Source of the DNA: Achatina immaculata
Taxonomy: Eukaryota > Mollusca > Gastropoda > Stylommatophora > Achatinidae
Direction of reading: 5' to 3'
NCBI GenBank assembly: GCA_009760885.1
Contig: CM019701.1
Span: 13,041,963-13,105,962, forward strand
DNA: 64,000 bases
The position numbers were made by a program, and so were the translations under genes. Positions 57,822 through 64,000 of this stretch are shown here, piece by piece; position 1 is the first letter of the stretch, and every line of letters begins with the position of its first letter. The notes under the pieces are model-generated. The model did no database searches and was not told where the DNA came from. It worked only from the letters and a program-made list of their open reading frames with translations.

Positions 57822-58213
57822 TTAAAGCTGGAAAACAACTAAAGAAAATAGACAAGAAAATAGACTCTTTCGAAACCAAATGTCTACGGAAAATACTCGG
57901 TATAAAGTGGAACGAACTCAAGAACAATGCAGAGATCAGACAGATGAGCAAAGAACACAACTCATGGATCATCAGTAAAAGGAGATGTACATATGTCTGT
58001 CATGTGATGAGCAGAAACTGTCAGAGAATCCCAAAACAAGTATAAAGTGGAACACAACAGGCTGAAGAAAAAAGAAATTGATCACATGAAACTCTAAAGA
58101 GGACACTGTAAAAAGAGGGCAGACTAGTAAGCATGAAATCCCTTGACGAGTTTGAAAAGATCGTCGAAAACAGGAAAACTTGGTGGTCTAACCGCACGAG
58201 GACGTATATATAA
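57822..58213 (+). mobile_element. RTE family B LINE, degraded 3' copy
   Basis: The plus strand starts with the ESWKTTKEI-like region (GCTGGAAAACAACTAAAG), has SFETKCLRKILGIKWNELKN, and ends in TATATATAAGATAAG. There are many frame breaks. It has no counterpart in the right duplication copy at the same place. The TSD is not clear. Confidence 0.8.
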
Positions 58214-58720
58214 GATAAGAAGATTAACCTTGAATAAAATAAAACATGGGTGACTGGACGTGGGTCTGAATAGATAAGACTAAAACCTAATAGATAGTAA
58301 AGTTATTATCGGCCATGTATTCTCTCGGACGGTGGCTGGGATGGTTACTTTTGACAAGGAGAACGCTGGACTAAGTCAGTGTCGTAATAGACCGTGCCCT
58401 AATGACGTCATAGTCTGCGGATTAATCACTCACTTGAAGCCGTGTGTTATGTGACATCATACGGATGGCTTTATCTTAAATCCTGTTAAGATAATCTTAG
58501 GGTTAATTATACTCATTATACTCGCTCTCTTTTACTCTCTCCTCCCTTGTGACTTATATTCCAGAGCCCTCATTATAGTATATCACAAAACCTGCACCTC
58601 AACACATTCATCTATTCCTACACCCTCTCCACCACCCGAACTTTTTCTGGGCTTGATTGTCTTTGTGCCCCTCTCTCTCCACTCCACTGTGCTCGCCCCC
58701 TCTTTCCTACCAACCTTTCA

Positions 58721-59817
58721 TCATCATCATCATGTGCCGCGCAGACTGGCGTTGGTTATTATGCTTCTCCAGAGTACCCGATCCTTCATGCAGGCCATCA
58801 GTTCAGTTGGTGATCTCCTCTCATACCATCCCGTCAGACTGTCCAGTATCATTTCTCTTGGTCTTCCTCTTGATCTTCTTCCTTCTATTTTTCCTATTAT
58901 AATATTTTCAATGCCCCCTCTTCTCATTGCATGTCCTATGAAAGTACATTGTCTCTCTCTCTTATCTTTCTGACAAGGTTTTTTGTCTCTCCAGCTCTTC
59001 TCATACATTCTTCATTAGTTATTTTTGCTGTCCAGGGGATTCGCAACATTCTTCTAATAAACCACATTTCTGCTGCTTCCAATGATTTTTGTGCAGACTT
59101 GCCTATTGTCCATGATTCACTTCCATATAACAAGATAGGTTCAATATAGCATTTTAGGACTCGTTTTCTAACATTCATTGATAAAGATGTGTTAGCTAAT
59201 ATGTTTCTCATTCTCTGAAATGCAGTCTTTGCTTGGCCTATTCTGTTCCTAATTTCTGTTCTGCATTTCCCATCTGAAGTTATTACTGCTCCAAGGTATT
59301 TGAATTTCTGCACTTGCTTTAGAATATTTCCGTTTAATTTAATACTGCATGCTGGTGGATTCTGTTTCTTAGATATAACCATAGTCTCTGTCTTTTTGAT
59401 GTTCAAAGTAAGGCCTTTCTGTTCACTTTCTTTGGCGACTTTATCCAAGAGATTTTGCAGGTCTTGTTGGTTCTCAGCTATCAGTACTGTGTCGTCAGCA
59501 TATCGAAGGTTGTTAATATTGTATCCTCCAATTGTTATGCCTGGTTCTGTGATGATTGTTCTTAGAATATTCTCGCTATACAGAGAAAAAAGGTCTGGAG
59601 ATAGTACACATTCTTGTCGCACCCCTTGTTTTATCGGTTGATATTTTCTAGTTCTATTTTCAACTCGAACTGCTGCTTCTTGCTGCCAGTATAGATGTTT
59701 TACAATCCTCAGGTCTTTGCAGTCTATATTGATGTCTTCAAGCATTTTAATAATTTCATTATGTTTCACCTTGTCAAATGCCTTGGTGTAATCAATGAAG
59801 CATAAGTAGAGGTCTTT
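58721..59817 (-). mobile_element. RTE family A LINE, 1097-bp copy, 14-bp TSD
   Basis: The TSD CTACCAACCTTTCA is at 58707-58720 and 59818-59831, with the (ATC)n tail at the left. 5'-truncated within RT. The empty site is represented in the right duplication copy near 63810-63830 (ACTTACCAAACTTCCACC). The insertion is therefore younger than the duplication, or lost there. Confidence 0.96.
58730..59809 (-). pseudogene. RTE A reverse-transcriptase 3' half, frameshifted
   Basis: The minus-strand frame 58936-59769 (277 codons) covers the RT region from just after FIDYTKAFD, with GVRQECVLSP (Gly-to-Glu against GVRQGC in the other copy), [11 protein letters not shown] (YADD near 59488-59504), [13 protein letters not shown] and LLYGSESW. 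A two-base expansion in the CT run at about 58950 shifts the frame, and the C-terminus continues in 58730-59008 to the stop. A three-base loss shortens ENIITTGK to ENIIIGK. Otherwise it is close to the copies at 15709 and 30920. Confidence 0.92.
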
Positions 59818-60819
59818 CTACCAACCTTTCACATCTCACAAATCTTTATTTTAACTTTCACAATACTTCACCGCACTCACTCTCTGTTGTAGCTTCTTAC
59901 AAGTCACAGATAAGTGCTACACCTTTTGTACCATTCATGTGAATTTATATCCTTTTTTTCTTTCTCTGTGTCCTTTATGGTTTTCTATAATTAAGATGTA
60001 AACCGAAATGTTGCAAGATGACAAACAGTAAACGCCAAAAGAAAGTACTAAGAAAGGAACTTAATTAAATATAAAAGACATCGACAGTCGTAATTAACTT
60101 GGAATATAATGAGACGAGGAGAACTTGAAAACACCAAAACGTGAGGAAAGGTACATGAGAAGACAAAGAGAAAAAACACAACATGAACAGTCATACAATA
60201 AAAATGTCACCAACAGAGTTGATGTAAAATATCAAGGAATAAGATCTCTGCATACACGACTCATAATAATGATGGTAATTAAAGAAAATCTGTCCCTTAT
60301 TTTACACCGAGTACAGTATATACTAACCAACCTTATTTTATCATTCCAACACAACATCCTACTGTATTGGAAACTTGTCGAAGTTAATCATTTGTTTCCA
60401 GTATTTTAAAAAATTACAAATTCTGAAAAACAAGGACATACCCTGCTGACGTTCTTGCTCAACTGACACATCCAAGAGTGACACGACATGCAAAACAGAT
60501 AATTGTATAAAACTTTCTTTTTCATACAAAATCAGTTTTAACACACTAATTTCAGATGTAACGTGAAATGGTAATCATTTTTTTACTCAAAGTCCGAAAC
60601 ATATTCTGTATGATGTCCAGAATTCCATATTCTGCTCTCTGATATCTCTACTGAGAGACTGTTCTACTTGTGATTCGTAACATAGATAGCTAACTATACT
60701 TAAACAGCAAGCAGTTGAAATGTACAATATAAAAATATAAATCGGACAGTCTTTAAAAGTGTATTATCATATAAAAAAGACTAGACTTCCTTTTTTCATA
60801 TAGATATATATCCATATGA

Positions 60820-61508
60820 ACAGTGAAGAGCCAAACCTGTATCTTATTGCGAAGAAAACTAAACTGATGACAACTGACAAAACAAATAAGGCAAATGAAA
60901 TATATATCAATGACGAAAAAATGAAAGAGGTGTAAAGTTTGTAATATCTTGGATAATTACTTACTAGTAATGGAGATATAGTAAAGGAAATTAAAAGGAT
61001 GACATCATTCGCTCTTCAAACAGTAAAACAACGAAAGAAGCTGTGGAGAGGAACAGACAGAACTACAAAACTAAGATTTTAAGGGCATGCATCTTTCCCA
61101 TCTCAACATATCCTGCACACTAAACAAAACAGCTGAGAAACACATAAATGCATTTGAATGTAAATACAACAGTAGAGTTCTTCAAATATCATGGACACAA
61201 AAAAGAACAAATATATCCATACTAGAAGAACTTAATATTGAAGAAGGCTGGCTAATAAAGAGAATTAAACAGAGAAAACGTAAATATTTTTGGACACATT
61301 AAACATCATAATAATTTAGAGAATTCTTGGAAGGGTGCATAATGGGGAAAAAGAAAGATAGGAAGGCAAAGGCGAAGATGGCTGCAAGACACCGTTGATA
61401 ATCTGAAAATGGATGCATCCGCAGCAGGGCATCTTACTTACAACGAAGATGCCTCCAGGAGACCTATTAGGGAGGCAAAGTTCTGCGAGGGACATGCAAA
61501 TGACTAAC
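60820..61508 (+). mobile_element. RTE family C LINE, longest copy, degraded
   Basis: The plus strand contains post-YADD RT sequence (AKKTKLMTTDKTNKANEIYI), a YLG region, then 61087-61302 with VLQISWTQKRTNISILEELN and IEEGWLIKRI, then the WLQDTVDNLKMDASAAGHL region and FCEGHAND at the end. Stops and frameshifts interrupt it repeatedly. A (TA)n run directly follows (61509-61534) in place of a (AATG)n or (TGAC)n tail. It links the ISIL.ELNI.EGWL segment and the GRPKRRWLQD segment in one element. Confidence 0.78.
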
Positions 61509-61631
61509 TTATATATATATATATATATATATATGAAGAAGCAAGTCTAGGTTCTTTATATGGTAACACATTTTAAAGACTTTCAAAATATCACATGAAC
61601 GAAAGAATTCAGACGTGCAAATGTATCGATT

Positions 61632-61659
<28 letters not shown>
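61632..61659. repeat. (TA)n microsatellite
   Basis: Simple TA run in the right copy of the older duplication. Confidence 0.97.
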
Positions 61660-61662
<3 letters not shown>

Positions 61663-64000
61663 CACATTCATAACACTTCAGTTTATGACTCTTCATGAAC
61701 TACATTATAAACTGCATCAGGAAATACGCGTCAAATTTGTCAGTTCCTTCAGTTGTCAGTAAAAGAAATAATTCAAAGAAAATGAGAGTAACATTGTACT
61801 TAGAGAATTCTTAAACAATCTTACACCTGGCGGATGACTGATTTTAAGGACTTCGTTATCGACGCTAGAACATGTGGAAGTAGAAGAGCACGTCGACTAT
61901 CAGTTTGAACAATGAGAATCGGGTGTCACCTTCTTTCGTTCTTATTTTAAAGGGTTTGATTGAAGAGAGACGGGTACAGTGAAGAGGAAAGAAACAAAGT
62001 CTTGTCAATTTATTGATGAAACTTCCATGTATTTCTTTTTCTTTTATTTATCATTTTAAGGTTCCAGTGTGTTTCAGTTGTTCCAGTGACGTCTTGTTCT
62101 GGGCATGTATTGTACGTTTCACTGGTCAGCGATATTCTTTGCATTATAAATATTATCTGTATATCCTCTTTTGGTATGAAAAACCGACATATTTTATAGT
62201 AAATCTATGAACTTTGTTCTGGAACGTAAATTTTATATTTCACTGCACTGTGGTGTCATTAATATCAGAACATTCTTTATTCTCTCTGTAGAAACAAAAT
62301 GCAAGTTTTAACTACATAAGATATTAAATAAACACATCTCACACATATAAGTGCACGAAACATATAAATAAGACCTTCTACTGATGAAAACCTTTAACTT
62401 ATTGGAAATGGATAAGAATCTGTCGAAGTCAGCCATATCAATACATGTAGGAGATCTTGAGACGAAATTAGATCACAAAAATGTTAAATAACATAAAGAA
62501 TATAATACATCGATAAAGTTATGTGAATATCGTATTTAAACACTCATCACGATAAGAATTAAATAAGGTATAATCTGTCATTTTAATGTATTAAAGTGCA
62601 CAGTACAGCACATACCTCGTCCTATATTGTCCAAAGAGAGACAGTAAATCGTTGACATTATATGAAAGGAAATAACCAGTAAAAATTTTAATCTTTCATA
62701 CAGTAATATATCAGAGCTGATTCTTTTCAATTTATATGAAATAAACTAATGGTTATTACTCATAAGAGTGGCAGCATATACAGAAACGTTAACACACGCA
62801 AGACGTTTAGAAATGAAATTATAGAAACAAATTTTTGCATCCCGTTCTCGAAAGTAAATAATCAAGTACTTTCAAGAAGTGTGGGTCCCTTTAAATATTA
62901 AAAAAAAATTATAAGACATTTAATTCCCCCCCACCACCTTTTTTCCCTCTATTTTCTTTCTCCAAACTACCCCTTCCTACCGCCACCCTCTTTCCTTCTC
63001 TGGCAACATATTGGTGTTTATAGGGTCTTGTCCTGTTCATCAGTTTCACATTTTATCCTTACAGGTCTTTATGTTCTTCATTCATTATCTCTCCGCTTCC
63101 CAACCCCCCCTCCCGACACCTTTTCCTCTAGCGGCTATCATGTTTCTATTGCCTTTCCCCCCACCCCTTTCTACCACATGTTTTCCTCCTCTCTCTCTCC
63201 ATCCTTTCTTTACGATTGGCTCTATCGGTTTATCCTTTGTGTGGCCAGCGTGGTCCATGTGCATCTTCTAAGGCAGGCATTTCTGTTTCCTACTTCTGGA
63301 GGAGGCCATATTAAGATAAGTTCTTCGTTTAGTTTTTTTTTTTGTTTTTGTCTCGTTGTCCATGAAAATTGCTCGCTCCGAAATATCAGATGTTGTATAT
63401 TTTTCATTCATATATTCCCATACTTTCTATTCGTTTTTTCTCACTTTACTCACTTTCTCTGCCACTTTGTAAAACTGCACGATACACCTATACCTACCTT
63501 TATAATTGAAACCAGTTTTACTGCAGTCGCCATACGTTTTATCTGTTATGTGACATCATACAGATGGGCTTATCTTATATCGTACTAAACCAGACTAAGG
63601 GTTAATTGTACTCCACCTTACTCTCCTCACCTGTGACTTATATTCCAGACACCTGATTATAGAATGTTACAAATACTGTTCCTAAACCACATACACGAAC
63701 CCTCCCCCCCCCCCCACCCCCCAACCACAACCAAGACTTTTTCTGCACTTTATTACCATTGTGCCGCCCTCTCACCACTCCGCTGTCCTCCCCCCACCCT
63801 CTCTTAACTTACCAAACTTCCACCTTTCAGAAGTCTATTTTATTTTAACTTTCACCATACTACATGATACTCACTCCTTGATGCAGTGTGTTACAGGTCA
63901 CAGATAAGTTCTATATTTTGAGTACCATTTTTTCATTCTTATATGTTGCATACCATTCATATGATTTTTCATTATATCTTTTTTTATCTCTCTATACTGT
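61660..64000. other. Duplicated AT-rich sequence, no gene recognised
   Basis: Low-complexity stretches: pyrimidine-rich 62925-63200 and poly-C near 63705-63722. The 186-codon and 86-codon frames at 63011-63588 overlap in different registers within this biased region, and their hydrophobic, Phe/Ser-rich content reflects composition. Not supported as genes. Confidence 0.5.

Larger units (their letters stand above)
55455..60015. repeat. Older tandem duplication, left copy
   Basis: Starts near GGTGACAAACAGGGAAG, matching GATGACAAACAGTAAACG at 60019. Shared landmarks in order are an RTE A-like scrap, TTATTTTATAACGCG-type sequence, the ATTCTTTGCATTATAAATAT block (56541 against 62132), CCTTCTACTGGTGAAAACC (56782 against 62371), TATGTGACATCATACGGATG (58448 against 63548) and the AAGTCACAGATAAGTGC block (59904 against 63896). 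Identity is about 80-85% in the parts I aligned by eye. It is interrupted by RTE B (57822) and RTE A (58721). Confidence 0.85.
60016..64000. repeat. Older tandem duplication, right copy (runs off window)
   Basis: Direct repeat of 55455-60015 with many indels (landmarks given there). It continues past the window end. Copy-specific parts are the RTE C at 60820-61508 and the pyrimidine-rich stretch around 62920-63280. Confidence 0.85.

Noticed and set aside
63011..63588. 186-codon and 86-codon overlapping frames
   Set aside because: They overlap in different registers in a pyrimidine-rich stretch. There are no motifs, and the corresponding part of the left duplication copy is not conserved.

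Overview
This is a eukaryotic, almost certainly invertebrate, nuclear scaffold fragment. It is AT-rich, has one 100-N scaffold gap (38763-38862), and contains no host gene I can support. It consists of minisatellite arrays, microsatellites and relics of non-LTR retrotransposons. The LINE relics are mostly RTE-clade (BovB-like endonuclease/reverse transcriptase), with one L2/CR1-like C-terminus. That mix fits several animal groups; a mollusc is my best guess, but it is weakly supported.

Layout. 1-6450: five minisatellites (73, 57, 75, 25 and about 61 bp) that appear to descend from one ancestral unit. 6450-12540: little coding signal, RTE relics at 7665-9185, simple repeats, and several copies of an L2-type 3' tail. 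13088-14615: 41-bp and 46-bp arrays with an RTE insertion that has a clear target-site duplication (TSD). 14750-15000: a tRNA-derived SINE. 15525-19910: an inverted copy of a module also found at about 28900-29935 and 39090-40250. It carries the best RTE copy of the window (family A, 15709-18981), which is itself interrupted by another RTE (family B). 19910-24080: low-copy sequence, nothing recognised. 24085-27400: small arrays, an L2-like LINE 3' end and a CT-rich array. 27405-28400: GC-rich island of unknown origin.

28498-52040 is a two-copy tandem macro-duplication (unit 1 28498-38762, unit 2 38863-52040). Each unit has the same series of different minisatellites in the same order, with very different copy numbers, and the scaffold gap lies at the junction. 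Unit 1 alone carries an RTE A insertion (30920-31552) and an unusual 2.0-kb insertion with internal GC-rich arrays, a (GAA)n end and a 12-bp TSD (31798-33812). Unit 2 alone carries 1.6 kb with further LINE pieces. 52040-55465: RTE B copies and two more arrays. 55455-64000: a second, older direct tandem duplication (about 55455-60015 and 60016-64000), interrupted by RTE insertions.

No cooperating gene set exists here. What links the pieces is history: retroelements inserted repeatedly, often into tandem arrays, and arrays that expanded, recombined and were duplicated in blocks. All unit lengths, copy counts and identities were read by eye. Family letters A-F and H are labels for this window only.
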